From Brevundimonas sp. (lineage in GTDB: Bacteria; Pseudomonadota; Alphaproteobacteria; Caulobacterales; Caulobacteraceae), in NCBI RefSeq assembly GCF_004210735.1, contig NZ_SDZL01000019.1:1-46426 (forward strand): DNA of 46,426 nt, written 5' to 3'. A model generated the notes under the pieces. It searched no databases, was not told the DNA's origin, and was given only the letters and a program-made list of their open reading frames with translations. Of the stretch, positions 33,415 to 41,836 are shown piece after piece; positions within the stretch are counted from its first letter, which is position 1, and every line of letters starts with the position of its first letter. Position numbers and translations under genes: made by a program.

Positions 33415-35472
33415 ATGCAGGACGCCTACGCCGAAGACAGCACAGGTTGGGCCTACGCCGCGCGTCAGCGGCGTCGGGCGCTGCTTCAGCGTCTGGGTCT
33501 CGGCAGCGCCTGCGCCCTGGTGTTCGGGCCGATCCTGGGCTGGACCTTCTCGACCGTCTGGGTTGCGCTGTATTTCGTGATCCAGGCCGCCGAACTGTGG
33601 GCCTTTGCGCCCATCAACGGCAATCGCGCGGAACGCCTGCCGACGTGGCGGACCCTCGTCGGCGGCGCGATCCTGTGCCTGAACGGGGCCTTTTTCGGTA
33701 GCCTGTCCGTGCCGTTGTGGCTGACGGGCGGGGCTATGGGCGGTATCTGCGCCGCCATCATGCTGGCGTCCGGCGCCATCTATTCGACCGTCAATGCGCC
33801 GCGTTCGACAGCGGCGATGCTGCTGACGGTAGCGCCGCAGTTCGCCTATCTGGCGGCGACGCCCTTCTTCATGCACGCCCTGGGCGCGCCGTCGCATTTC
33901 GTCACCCCGGTGGCGATCGCCATGTGCGCCTTCATGACCTACTGCGTCTCGACCTGGCAGCGGATGAGCCAGTCGCGCGTGGCCGAGGATCAGGCCCGCC
34001 GCGACGCCGAGCGGGGCCGCCGCGCCGCCGAACAGGCCATGGCGGGCCGCAGCGCCTTCCTGGCGGCCGTGGGCCACGATCTGCGCACACCGATCAGCGC
34101 CATCCTGACCGGTGCGGCGGAACTTGAACGGACGGCGGGCGATTCCACCTCTCGATCCCACGCCGCGCTGATTTCAGATGCGGGCCTGATGATGAAGGCC
34201 CTGCTGGATGACCTGCTGGACCACGCCCGACTGGACGCGGGCCGGATGACGGTCGAGGCCAGTGATTTCAACCTGCGGGTCCTGCTGGCCCAGACCCTGC
34301 GCATGTGGCAGGGCCCGGCCCGGGCCAAGGGACTGAAACTGCGGATCGAGGGCGCGCGCGAGGCGCCGTCCCTGGTGCGCGGCGATCCCATGCGACTGCG
34401 TCAGGTGCTGAACAACCTGCTGTCGAACGCCGTGAAATTCACCGAGTCCGGTCAGGTCACCCTGAGCATCCGCGCCTGGGACGAGGATCCCGCCGGCCAC
34501 GCCGTGCTGATCGAGATCGCCGACACCGGTCCGGGTATGACCGCCGCCCAGCGCGCGCGCCTGTTCACCCCCTTTGACCAGACGGCAGAGGGCGTCGGCT
34601 CGCGCTTCGGAGGGTCCGGGCTGGGGCTGGCCATCAGCCGTCAGTTGATCGAACTGATGGGCGGCCGGATCACCGTCCGCAGCGAGGTCGGTCAGGGCGC
34701 CCGGTTCATTCTGTCGCTGAGCCTGCCCGCCGCCGAGGCTGCGGCGCTGGAGCCGGGGCTGGAATCACCCGGCCACCGCAGCCGCGCCGCCGTCGCCCGC
34801 GCCCTGACATCCGCGTCGATACCCGTCCCTGCCCCGAGCACGACCCCCGTCGTGGCCGCTTCGACGCCCAGCGCCGCCGACATTCTGGCGGGCCTGACCG
34901 GTGGCGCGCCTGTCGCGGCTCCGGACCCGGTCAGGCCCCCCGCGCCGTCCCCGGTCACCGGGGCCGCTACTCCGCCTGTCCATGCCGAACCCACGTCGAT
35001 CGCAGCCTTGGCCGAAGCGAGCGCGGAGGAAGACGAGCGGCCGATGCGGGTGCTGGTGGTCGATGATCACGACATCAACCGCCGCGCGGTTCAACTGATC
35101 CTGCTGCCGCTGGGCTGCGACGTCAGCATGGCGGCGGACGGGATGGCCGCGCTGCGCGCGTGCGAGACGACGGCGTTCGACCTGATCTTCATGGACGTGC
35201 GGATGCCCGAACTGGACGGGCGCGAGACCACGCGGCGGCTGCGCGCGGGTGGTGGGCCCAACGCCAACGCCCCGGTCATCGCCGTCACCGCCGATACGGC
35301 CCCCGAGGATATCGCCGCCTGTATGGCGGCGGGCATGACCTATTTCGTGTCCAAGCCGCTGACGCCGCCGTCGTTGCTGGGGGCCGTGTCACACGTCATG
35401 GCGGGCGCATCGGCGCCGGGTGCGTCGGCGGGGGGTGCGTCGGCGGGGGGCGCGGCGACCGCCGCCGCCTGA
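33415..35472 (+). CDS. Membrane hybrid histidine kinase with C-terminal receiver
   Basis: The start ATG 33415 follows GGGGAG and is preferred to ATG 33373. The 685-residue protein has an N-terminal sensor of about five or six transmembrane helices (~28-180) without a large periplasmic domain. Then comes a short coiled coil and a HisKA domain with VGHDLRTP (phospho-His221). The HATPase domain has NNLLSNAVKFT, IADTGPGMT and GSGLGLAISRQL. A ~90-residue Ala/Pro-rich linker precedes a receiver domain (LVVDDHDINRR, phospho-acceptor Asp594 in FMDVRMPELDG, and the Lys of VSKPL). The tail ends with an ASAGG-type repeat. The signal is unknown. Its 3' end overlaps the convergent vsr gene by 133 bases. 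Confidence 0.94.
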   Translation: MQDAYAEDSTGWAYAARQRRRALLQRLGLGSACALVFGPILGWTFSTVWVALYFVIQAAELWAFAPINGNRAERLPTWRTLVGGAILCLNGAFFGSLSVPLWLTGGAMGGICAAIMLASGAIYSTVNAPRSTAAMLLTVAPQFAYLAATPFFMHALGAPSHFVTPVAIAMCAFMTYCVSTWQRMSQSRVAEDQARRDAERGRRAAEQAMAGRSAFLAAVGHDLRTPISAILTGAAELERTAGDSTSRSHAALISDAGLMMKALLDDLLDHARLDAGRMTVEASDFNLRVLLAQTLRMWQGPARAKGLKLRIEGAREAPSLVRGDPMRLRQVLNNLLSNAVKFTESGQVTLSIRAWDEDPAGHAVLIEIADTGPGMTAAQRARLFTPFDQTAEGVGSRFGGSGLGLAISRQLIELMGGRITVRSEVGQGARFILSLSLPAAEAAALEPGLESPGHRSRAAVARALTSASIPVPAPSTTPVVAASTPSAADILAGLTGGAPVAAPDPVRPPAPSPVTGAATPPVHAEPTSIAALAEASAEEDERPMRVLVVDDHDINRRAVQLILLPLGCDVSMAADGMAALRACETTAFDLIFMDVRMPELDGRETTRRLRAGGGPNANAPVIAVTADTAPEDIAACMAAGMTYFVSKPLTPPSLLGAVSHVMAGASAPGASAGGASAGGAATAAA

Positions 35473-35876
35473 CCCCGGACTGACGCCAGCAGGCGCGCGC
35501 CGAAGCCGGCGTCCTTCATCTCGCATTCCCAGACGGTCAGGACGCGCCAGCCCGAGGCGGTCAGTTCACCGGCCGTGCGGGCGTCGCGGGCGCGGTTGCG
35601 GTCGATCTTGGCGATCCAGTAGGCGGCGTTGGCCTTGGGCTGACGGGCGCCGCGTCGGCAGTCGTGGCCGTGCCAGAAGCAGCCGTGCACGAACAGGGCG
35701 ATGCGTCGCCCCTTCATCACCACATCGGGGCGCCCCGGCAGGCCGCAACCGCCCAGCCGATAGCCGACGCCGCCCACGCGAAGCAGGCGGCGCACGGCCA
35801 TTTCCGGCGCGGTGTCCTTGCCCCGGACGCGGCGCATGACGGCGCTGCGCGTCGGGGCGTCGTAGACGTCGGTCAT
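35340..35876 (-). CDS. vsr: Very-short-patch mismatch repair endonuclease Vsr
   Basis: This 178-residue protein has complete Vsr signatures: RSAVMRRVRGKDTAPE at the N-terminus, the catalytic Asp51 in LPGRPDVV, zinc ligands in FVHGCFWHGHDC (His64, Cys66, His69, His71, Cys73), and GWRVLTVWECEM (Cys118). Vsr nicks beside T in T:G mismatches arising from 5-methylcytosine deamination. Homology ends near residue 135; the remaining ~44 residues (low-complexity PPADA repeats, then a tail) are read antisense from the kinase gene, so the stop codon lies within the kinase receiver region. No cytosine methyltransferase gene is adjacent. Confidence 0.93.
   Translation of the reverse strand: MTDVYDAPTRSAVMRRVRGKDTAPEMAVRRLLRVGGVGYRLGGCGLPGRPDVVMKGRRIALFVHGCFWHGHDCRRGARQPKANAAYWIAKIDRNRARDARTAGELTASGWRVLTVWECEMKDAGFGARLLASVRGQAAAVAAPPADAPPADAPGADAPAMTCDTAPSNDGGVSGLDTK
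35416..35456. repeat. 15-bp tandem repeat in the shared 3' ends of kinase and vsr genes
   Basis: A GGGTGCGTCGGCGGG-type unit recurs with a period of 15 bases (for example TGCGTCGGCG at 35421 and 35436). On the plus strand it encodes ASAGG repeats at the kinase C-terminus; on the minus strand it encodes PPADA repeats in the Vsr tail. Expansion or contraction by whole units would keep both frames. Confidence 0.8.
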
Positions 35877-35893
35877 CGACCGACCGCCAGGCT

Positions 35894-36379
35894 CTAAAGT
35901 TCGGTCAGCAGGTGTTCGGCCGAGGAGACCTTGAACTCGCCGCCCTGCTCGACATTCAGCTGTTCGACCACGCCATCCTTGACCAGCATGGAATAGCGCT
36001 GCGAACGCTCGCCCATGCCGAAGCCGGTGGCGTCCAGCGCCAGACCCAGCTTGCGGGTGAAGTCGCCGTTGCCGTCGGCCAGCATCAGGATCTCGTCGTT
36101 CTTGATCCCCTGGTCCGCGCCCCAGGCGCCCATGACGAAGGCGTCGTTGACCGAGACGCAGGCGATGGTGTCCACGCCCTTGTCGAGGATGGCCTGACGG
36201 TTGTCCTTGAAGCCCGGCAGGTGGCGGGCCGAGCAGGTGGGCGTATAGGCGCCCGGCACGGCGAACAGGGCCACGGTCTTGCCCTTGAAGATGTCGTCCG
36301 TGGTCATCGGACGAGGGCCTTCCGGCGTCAGGGAGCCCAGGGTCGCCTCGGGAATGCGGTCGCCGATCTTGATGGTCAT
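35894..36379 (-). CDS. Peroxiredoxin, Prx5 type
   Basis: The start ATG 36379 follows GGAG and gives 161 residues. The AhpC/TSA fold shows IGDRIPEATLG, then VALFAVPGAYTPTCSARHLPGF with the peroxidatic Cys49, and VNDAFVMGAWG and MLADGNGDFTRKLGL typical of the Prx5/hybrid-peroxiredoxin class. It reduces hydroperoxides, probably with glutathione and glutaredoxin. The longer upstream frame lacks a ribosome site. The gene is divergent from yqgE (152 bases) and 17 bases from vsr on the same strand. Confidence 0.94.
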   Translation of the reverse strand: MTIKIGDRIPEATLGSLTPEGPRPMTTDDIFKGKTVALFAVPGAYTPTCSARHLPGFKDNRQAILDKGVDTIACVSVNDAFVMGAWGADQGIKNDEILMLADGNGDFTRKLGLALDATGFGMGERSQRYSMLVKDGVVEQLNVEQGGEFKVSSAEHLLTEL

Positions 36380-36531
36380 GAATGCTCCGGAAAAAGAGAG
36401 GTCGCCGGCCATAGGCGGGGGACGAGTGGAAGGCAGGGAGTCAGATAGAGACGACGCGCGATATCGCCAAGTGTTCCGGCGCGCCGTCCTGTCGCCTTGC
36501 GTCCGGGCGCCGGCGACACGATGATAGAGGG

Positions 36532-37104
36532 ATGGACGATTTCCAATCCCTGGTCGGTCGTCTGCTGGTGGCCATGCCGGGCATCGGCGACGACCGCTTT
36601 GACCACGCCGTCATCCTGGTGTGCGCCCACGGGCCGGACCACGCCATGGGACTGCGTCTGGATCAGCCGGTGCGCGGGCTGGACCTGAAGGCGGTGCTGG
36701 AGAAGCTGGAGATCGAGGCGCCGGACGACGCGGCGACGGGGCGACCCGTGCTGGTCGGCGGCCCGGTCGAGCGCGAGCGCGGCTTTGTCCTGCATACCGA
36801 TGACTGGGACGCGGCGGACGCCACCCTGTCGTTCGGCGGCGGTCTGGCCATGACCGGCACGCGCGAGGCGCTGACGGCCATGACCGACGCCCACGACGGC
36901 CCCGCGCGGGCGATGCTGCTGCTGGGCTATGCCGGCTGGGGCGAAGGGCAACTGGAGGAGGAGTTGGGCGAGAACGTCTGGCTGACCGCCGAGCCGGACC
37001 TGGAACTGATCTTCGACCGCGACCACGAGACCAAATGGAGCCGCGCCCTGGCGGGTCTGGGCGTCGACGCCGGTCGCCTGTCCGGCCAGTCCGGCCGGGC
37101 CTGA
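36532..37104 (+). CDS. YqgE/AlgH family protein (UPF0301)
   Basis: This 190-residue protein has the family pattern: GRLLVAMPGIGDDRFDHAVILVC, HGPDHAMGLRLDQPV, GRPVLVGGPVERERGFVLHT, MLLLGYAGWGEGQLEEELGENVWLTA and the C-terminal FDRDHETKWSRALAGLGVD. It is a cytoplasmic single-domain protein; AlgH has been linked to alginate regulation in pseudomonads, but the biochemical role is unknown. GAGGG lies immediately before ATG 36532, closer than usual. It is convergent with the PdeA-like gene, leaving 4 bases between stops. Confidence 0.94.
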   Translation: MDDFQSLVGRLLVAMPGIGDDRFDHAVILVCAHGPDHAMGLRLDQPVRGLDLKAVLEKLEIEAPDDAATGRPVLVGGPVERERGFVLHTDDWDAADATLSFGGGLAMTGTREALTAMTDAHDGPARAMLLLGYAGWGEGQLEEELGENVWLTAEPDLELIFDRDHETKWSRALAGLGVDAGRLSGQSGRA

Positions 37105-37108
37105 GACC

Positions 37109-38776
37109 CTAGGCCGACCGGGCCCGGATCGGGGCCACGCCGTCGGCCAGCGATTCATTCAGGTAAACCTCGGCCTCCTGGGCCGGCAGGGCGGGCGCAT
37201 AGCCGTAGCCCTGGCCATAGTGGCAGTTGGCGTCCAGCAGCAGCCGCGCCAGCCCGGCGTTCTCGACCCCCTCGGCGACGACCTCCAGCGACAGGTCGCG
37301 GCCCAGGTTGACGACCGATTTGACGATCTTGGCCGAGCCCTCGTCCTTGTCCATCGTCAGAACGAAATAGCGGTCGATCTTGAGCGTGTCGAAGGGCAGG
37401 CGCGCCAGATAGGACAGCGACGAGAAGCCCGTGCCGAAATCGTCCAGCGCCAGCGAGGCGCCCACGTCGCGCAGCGCCTTCAGCACCTCGGCCGCATGGG
37501 CGGTGTCGCGCATGATGTCGCCCTCGGTCACCTCCAGCTTGAGAGCGCCGCGTGGCAGGCCGCTTTCCTTGATGATCCGGGCGACGTCCTCGACCAGATG
37601 CGGGCGCTCGATCTCGCCGACCGACAGGTTGACGCTGCAGAACAGGCGACCGGCCGTGGGATGGCGTTTCAGCCATTCCGCCAGCTGGCGCGCGGACTGG
37701 GTCATCATCAGCAGGCCCAGTTCGTTCATCAGGCCCATTTCGTCGGCCAGCGGCAGGAACTCGTCCGGCGGGACCAGGCCGCGATGCGGGTGGCGCCAGC
37801 GGGCCAGGGCCTCGAACCCGGCCACGGCGCCGCTGTTCAGGTTCACGATGGGCTGGAAGAAGGGTTCGATCTCGCCGCGCACGAAGGCGTTGCGCAGGTC
37901 CGCCTCCAGCGCCAGCCGGGACAGGCTGTCGCTTTCCAGCGCGCGGCCATAGGCGGCGGCGCCGCCGCGACCGGCTGTCTTGGCCTGCTCGACGGCCAGT
38001 TCGACCCGGCGCAGCAGTTCGGCCACGTCCGGTGCGTCAGGGCCGCCCTCGGCCGTTACGGCGCCGATGGAGACGGTGGGATAGATGTCGAAGCCGGCGA
38101 CGCGCAGCGGCTGTTCCAGCGCCGCGCGGACACGGTCGGCGGCGGCCGATCCCCCGCGTGGTAGCAGGACGGCGAATTCGTCCTCGCCCACGCGGGCGGG
38201 CGAGGCGTCCTGGGAGAAGGCGCCCAGCAGCCGCGATCCCATGGCCGAGATCACCAGATCCGCGCGTTCGTGGCCCAGCGCCTCGTTCAGGCGACGCAAC
38301 CGGTCCAGATCGGCGACGATCAATTCATAGTCGCCCGGCTGGGTCAGGGTCTCGGCGGCCCGCGACAGGAAGGCGCGGCGATCCAGCAGGCCCGTCAGCG
38401 TATCGCGGTCCGAGCCGGCGAATTTGGTTTCCAGCCCGACCATGCCGGCGGCGCGCAAGCCGTCCTCCAGCCAGACGCCGCGCCACAGGCAGGCCTCACC
38501 CCCGCGCATGCGCAGGCGGACGGCGACCTCGGCCCCCTCCTCTCGCGGCTTGAGCAGGCGTTCGGCCAGAGTGCGGTCCTGCGGCATGGCCGAGGCGGTG
38601 AAGGCAGCGCCCGAACATTCCGGCGCCAGCGGCCCCAGGCCCAAGGCACGGGTGGCGCCGGTGAAACGGATCTGGTCTTCGGCGGGGGTCCACACCCACA
38701 GGGCGGCGTCCGCTGCGGCCAGCGCCTCGATCGCCGTCGTCGGGTCCCAGCCCAGGCTCCTCGAACGCGTCGTCAC
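37109..38776 (-). CDS. pdeA: Cyclic di-GMP phosphodiesterase, PdeA-like (degenerate GGDEF plus EAL)
   Basis: A GTG start at 38776 (AGAGG upstream) is chosen because an ATG at 38830 would overlap the GNAT gene; this gives 555 residues. An N-terminal PAS-like sensor (~25-120) precedes a GGDEF-fold domain whose active site reads GEDEF (197-201) and an EAL domain with FEALARWRH (EAL at 322-324), KLEVTEGDIM, LALDDFGTGFSSLSYL and VVAEGVEN intact. In Caulobacter PdeA the same GEDEF domain is inactive as a cyclase but binds GTP and stimulates the EAL phosphodiesterase, which also lies near cox genes. I infer the same role here: removing c-di-GMP in cell-cycle or motility control. Confidence 0.85.
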   Translation of the reverse strand: MTTRSRSLGWDPTTAIEALAAADAALWVWTPAEDQIRFTGATRALGLGPLAPECSGAAFTASAMPQDRTLAERLLKPREEGAEVAVRLRMRGGEACLWRGVWLEDGLRAAGMVGLETKFAGSDRDTLTGLLDRRAFLSRAAETLTQPGDYELIVADLDRLRRLNEALGHERADLVISAMGSRLLGAFSQDASPARVGEDEFAVLLPRGGSAAADRVRAALEQPLRVAGFDIYPTVSIGAVTAEGGPDAPDVAELLRRVELAVEQAKTAGRGGAAAYGRALESDSLSRLALEADLRNAFVRGEIEPFFQPIVNLNSGAVAGFEALARWRHPHRGLVPPDEFLPLADEMGLMNELGLLMMTQSARQLAEWLKRHPTAGRLFCSVNLSVGEIERPHLVEDVARIIKESGLPRGALKLEVTEGDIMRDTAHAAEVLKALRDVGASLALDDFGTGFSSLSYLARLPFDTLKIDRYFVLTMDKDEGSAKIVKSVVNLGRDLSLEVVAEGVENAGLARLLLDANCHYGQGYGYAPALPAQEAEVYLNESLADGVAPIRARSA

Positions 38777-38792
38777 TGGCTGTCGACCTCTG

Positions 38793-39398
38793 TCAGGACG
38801 GCGAAACGCCGGGGCCTTGCCCGACCTCATCGCTGAGTACGCCGAACAGCAGATGATCTGCCCATGCGCCGTTAATTTTCAAATAAGCCTTCGCCATTCC
38901 CTCGTGCCGGAAGCCCGCCTTTTCCAGCACCCGGCGCGACGGCAGGTTGGTCGGCAGACAGGCGGCCTCGATCCGATGCAGCTTCGTTTCCCGAAAACCG
39001 AAGTCCAGGACGGCCCGCACCGCCGCCGTGGCGTGGCCCCGACCGGCTACCGGCTGGCCGATCCAGTAGCCCAGCACCCCCGTTTCGGCCACGCCGCGCC
39101 GGATGTTGGACAGGGTGATCGCGCCCAACATCTGTTCGTCCTCACTCTCGTCGAAGATGAAGAAGGGCCAGGCCGTGCCCTGCTCCATTTCCCGGGCATA
39201 GACGCCCAACCGGCGGCGGAAGGCGGCGCGGGACAGGTCATCCTCGGGCCAGGTCGGCTCCCACGGCTGCAGATAGTCCTGACTGGCGCGGCGCAACGCC
39301 TCCCATTGAGGATAGTCGGTGGCGCGGGGCGGGCGCAGGCGAACCCCCTCGCCGTCCACCACGGGCCCCGCGTCGCTGATCCAGTCGAAAAGCGCCAT
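38793..39398 (-). CDS. GNAT-family N-acetyltransferase (RimJ/RimL type)
   Basis: This 201-residue acetyltransferase starts at ATG 39398. It shows GVRLRPPRATDYPQWEALR, MLGAITLSNIRRGV, GYWIGQPVAGRGHATAAVRAVLDFGF (acetyl-CoA pyrophosphate loop) and HRIEAACLPTNLPSRRVLEKAGFRHEG, the pattern of RimJ/RimL ribosomal-protein or peptide N-terminal acetyltransferases. The exact substrate is unknown. It lies 18 bases after the M16 peptidase gene and 16 bases before the PdeA-like gene in the cox run. Confidence 0.93.
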   Translation of the reverse strand: MALFDWISDAGPVVDGEGVRLRPPRATDYPQWEALRRASQDYLQPWEPTWPEDDLSRAAFRRRLGVYAREMEQGTAWPFFIFDESEDEQMLGAITLSNIRRGVAETGVLGYWIGQPVAGRGHATAAVRAVLDFGFRETKLHRIEAACLPTNLPSRRVLEKAGFRHEGMAKAYLKINGAWADHLLFGVLSDEVGQGPGVSPS

Positions 39399-39416
39399 GG
39401 CCCCAGCCTAACGGCG

Positions 39417-40688
39417 TCAGCCGCCGGGGAACAGGGCGCGGGCGAAGGCTTCACCGGCGACGCCGGCCGCGCGCGGCCCCAGAACGGCGCTGGCCGCCCG
39501 GCTCTGGGTCAGGGCGGAGGCGGCGGCGGCGCGCACATCCTCGACCGTGGCCTCGGCCAGCCGCCCGGCCATGGCCGACGACCCCACGGGGGCGCCGTAG
39601 ACCAGGGTCTGGGCCGCGTTGCGACCCGCGCGGGACGCCGGGCTTTCGTCCGCCATCCACAGGCCCGAGCTGAGCACCGCCTTGGCGCGCACCAGTTCGA
39701 CCTCGGTCGGCCCCTGCTCGGCCAGCGACAACACCTGCGCCGCCGCCACCTCGGCCAGCTCGACGGCGCGATCGGCGGCCGCCCCGGCGTAGATGCCCAG
39801 TACGCCGATGTCGTCATAGGCCTCGTGATAGGCGTCGATGGCGTACGCCAGTCCCCGCTCCTCGCGCGCGGTCTGGAACAGGCGCGAGGCCATGCCGCCG
39901 CCCAGGATCTCGGTCATCAGGCGCAGGGCCGGCAGATTGTCCGCCAGAGCGCCCTCGGTCGGCAGTTGGAACACCAGATTGGCCTGTTCGATGCGCCGGG
40001 CCAGTCGCGCATGCCCACCGGTGAAGCGCGCGGGCGCAGGGATCTCTGCCGTCACCGACGGCTGATCGCCGAACCAGCGCTCGGCCAGCGCTAGCAGGCT
40101 GTCTTCGTCGACGGCGCCGGACACGGCGATGACCATCCGGTCCGGCGAATAGAGCCGTGCGCGACATTCCGCCATGGCGGCGCGATCGGCCGGGGCCAGA
40201 CTATCGATCGAGCCCAGGATAGGCCGGCCCAGCGGTTGCCCGGCGAAGGCGCGCGTCTGGGCCATTTCAAAGACGTGGTCGTCGGGCGTGTCGAAGGCCT
40301 CGGCGATTTCCTGGGCCACCACATCTTTCTCCCGGGTGATTTCGGCCGGGTCGAGCGTGGGGCGGAACACCAGGTCCGACAGCACCTGCATGGCCAGCGG
40401 CAACGAGCCATCCATGGCCCGCACCTCGAAACTGGTGCGCTCATAGCCGGTGGCGGCGTTGATTGATCCGCCCTCGCCTTCGATCCGCTCGACAATGTCG
40501 CGGGCCGACATGTCGCCGGCGCCCTTGAACACCAGATGCTCCAGCAGATGCGACCAGCCGGATCGATCCTCGGCCTCCCAGCGGGCGCCGCCGCGCACGG
40601 CGACGGTCAGGGCCAGGGTCTTGAGCCCCGGCATCGGGTCACAGACGACCCGGGCGCCGTTCGACAGGGTGTGCAGACGCGGGATCAT
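39417..40688 (-). CDS. M16-family zinc peptidase (processing-peptidase type)
   Basis: This 423-residue protein has the inverted zinc motif HLLEH (in GWSHLLEHLVFKG) with the distal Glu in VVAQEIAEAFDTPDDHV, and the RLYSPDRMVIAVSG and GGGMASRLFQTAREERGLAYAIDAY segments of the mitochondrial processing peptidase beta/PqqL class. Only one M16 unit pair of ~420 residues is present, as is usual for bacterial homologues. Its ATG shares a 4-base overlap with the SURF1 stop (40685-40688). The enzyme is commonly encoded near cox or thrC genes in alphaproteobacteria. Natural substrate is unknown. Confidence 0.95.
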   Translation of the reverse strand: MIPRLHTLSNGARVVCDPMPGLKTLALTVAVRGGARWEAEDRSGWSHLLEHLVFKGAGDMSARDIVERIEGEGGSINAATGYERTSFEVRAMDGSLPLAMQVLSDLVFRPTLDPAEITREKDVVAQEIAEAFDTPDDHVFEMAQTRAFAGQPLGRPILGSIDSLAPADRAAMAECRARLYSPDRMVIAVSGAVDEDSLLALAERWFGDQPSVTAEIPAPARFTGGHARLARRIEQANLVFQLPTEGALADNLPALRLMTEILGGGMASRLFQTAREERGLAYAIDAYHEAYDDIGVLGIYAGAAADRAVELAEVAAAQVLSLAEQGPTEVELVRAKAVLSSGLWMADESPASRAGRNAAQTLVYGAPVGSSAMAGRLAEATVEDVRAAAASALTQSRAASAVLGPRAAGVAGEAFARALFPGG

Positions 40689-41392
40689 GCCGAGGGCTCC
40701 GCTCGCAGCCGGCGGCGCAGCAGGACGCCGTAGAAGACGACCAGCGCCAGAGCCAGGCCGAACCAGGTCAGGGCGTATCCCAGGTGGTTGTTAGAGAAGG
40801 CGGCCGGGGGGGCCGACGGCGTCAGCGCCTGCCAGTCGGGATTGGACGAGGTGACGGCGAACAGGGTCCAGTCGGCGATGGGGCCGTCAGCCTTCAGCGC
40901 GGCGGCCATGGCCCGGGGGTCACGGGCGAAGAAGCGGCCGTTCGACGGCGGGGGGCTCATAGCGCCAGGCGCCTCCACGTGACGCAGCACGACAAGCAGG
41001 GCCAGCGGCATGGCGTCGTCGGCGCGGACCGGCGGCCGGGCCGAGATGCCGTCCGCGACGAAGCCGCGATCCACCAGGAAGGTCTGGTCCAGACCTTCGG
41101 GACGGCAGGCCGAGATCAGGCGCACGCCCGCACCGCCGTCGTGAATGGACTGAAGCTCGACATAGGGGGCCGTGGCCAGGCCGCGACAGACGACCAGGGC
41201 GCGCCGGAACTCGGGCGCGGGATCGGCCAGCACCTGATCCAGCGGGGCGGGCGGCTGGCGCTCGGCGGCGGTCGAGGCGGCGATCAGCCCCTCTTTCCAC
41301 GCCATGCGCTGCACCTGCCAGACGCCCAGCGCGACGAGGACCGCCAGCAGGACGACCGCCAGCAGCGTCAGCACCCAGGGAAAACGCTTCAT
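40685..41392 (-). CDS. SURF1-family cytochrome oxidase assembly protein
   Basis: This 235-residue protein has two transmembrane helices, residues ~7-25 (VLTLLAVVLLAVLVALGVWQ) and ~203-225 (ALTWFGLALALVVFYGVLL). The SURF1 hallmarks are LGVWQVQRMAWKEGLI just after the first helix and NNHLGYALTWFGLALAL in the second. Between them is a periplasmic domain with FLVDRGFV. SURF1 helps insert heme a into subunit I of aa3 oxidase. It overlaps DUF983 and M16 genes by 4 bases on each side. Confidence 0.94.
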   Translation of the reverse strand: MKRFPWVLTLLAVVLLAVLVALGVWQVQRMAWKEGLIAASTAAERQPPAPLDQVLADPAPEFRRALVVCRGLATAPYVELQSIHDGGAGVRLISACRPEGLDQTFLVDRGFVADGISARPPVRADDAMPLALLVVLRHVEAPGAMSPPPSNGRFFARDPRAMAAALKADGPIADWTLFAVTSSNPDWQALTPSAPPAAFSNNHLGYALTWFGLALALVVFYGVLLRRRLRAEPSA

Positions 41393-41826
41393 GCCCGATC
41401 CTTCATGGGCGCATCCATGCGCCCTTCGTGGCGGTTACGGAACTGTAGTCCGATCATCAGGCCCTTGCCGGGGCGCATCAGGGCCAGAGACAGCGCCGCC
41501 ACCAGCGGCAGCCAGACCACCAGATGCAGCCACATGGGCGGGCGCCAGGCGACCTCGACATAGAGGGCCGAGAACCCGACCACAAAGCCGGCGATCTGCA
41601 TGATGAAGGTGGCTGCACCGTCGCCGGTGTGGATGCCGGCGAGGTCCTGACCGCATTCCGCGCAGACCGGCCGGACCTTGAGGAAGCCCTGAAACAGGGC
41701 GCCGCGACCGCAGGCGGGGCAGCGCCCGGCCACGGCGTGTCGGACGGGTCGGGCCGAATGCAAATCGGCGCGGGACTGTTCGTCCCGCGCCGCTTGAAGA
41801 TCGTTCCGGGCGGAGCCTGAACTCAC
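41389..41826 (-). CDS. DUF983 membrane protein of the cox cluster
   Basis: This 145-residue protein has an N-terminal zinc-ribbon-like pair, RCPACGRGALFQG and RPVCAECGQDL (CxxC twice), followed by two transmembrane segments (~75-93 and ~98-115) and a basic tail. DUF983 proteins are encoded in alphaproteobacterial cox operons next to ctaE and SURF1; the function is unknown, presumably oxidase assembly. Its stop overlaps the SURF1 start by 4 bases, and ctaE ends 10 bases upstream. Confidence 0.9.
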   Translation of the reverse strand: MSSGSARNDLQAARDEQSRADLHSARPVRHAVAGRCPACGRGALFQGFLKVRPVCAECGQDLAGIHTGDGAATFIMQIAGFVVGFSALYVEVAWRPPMWLHLVVWLPLVAALSLALMRPGKGLMIGLQFRNRHEGRMDAPMKDRA

Positions 41827-41836
41827 CCGCGCGAAC

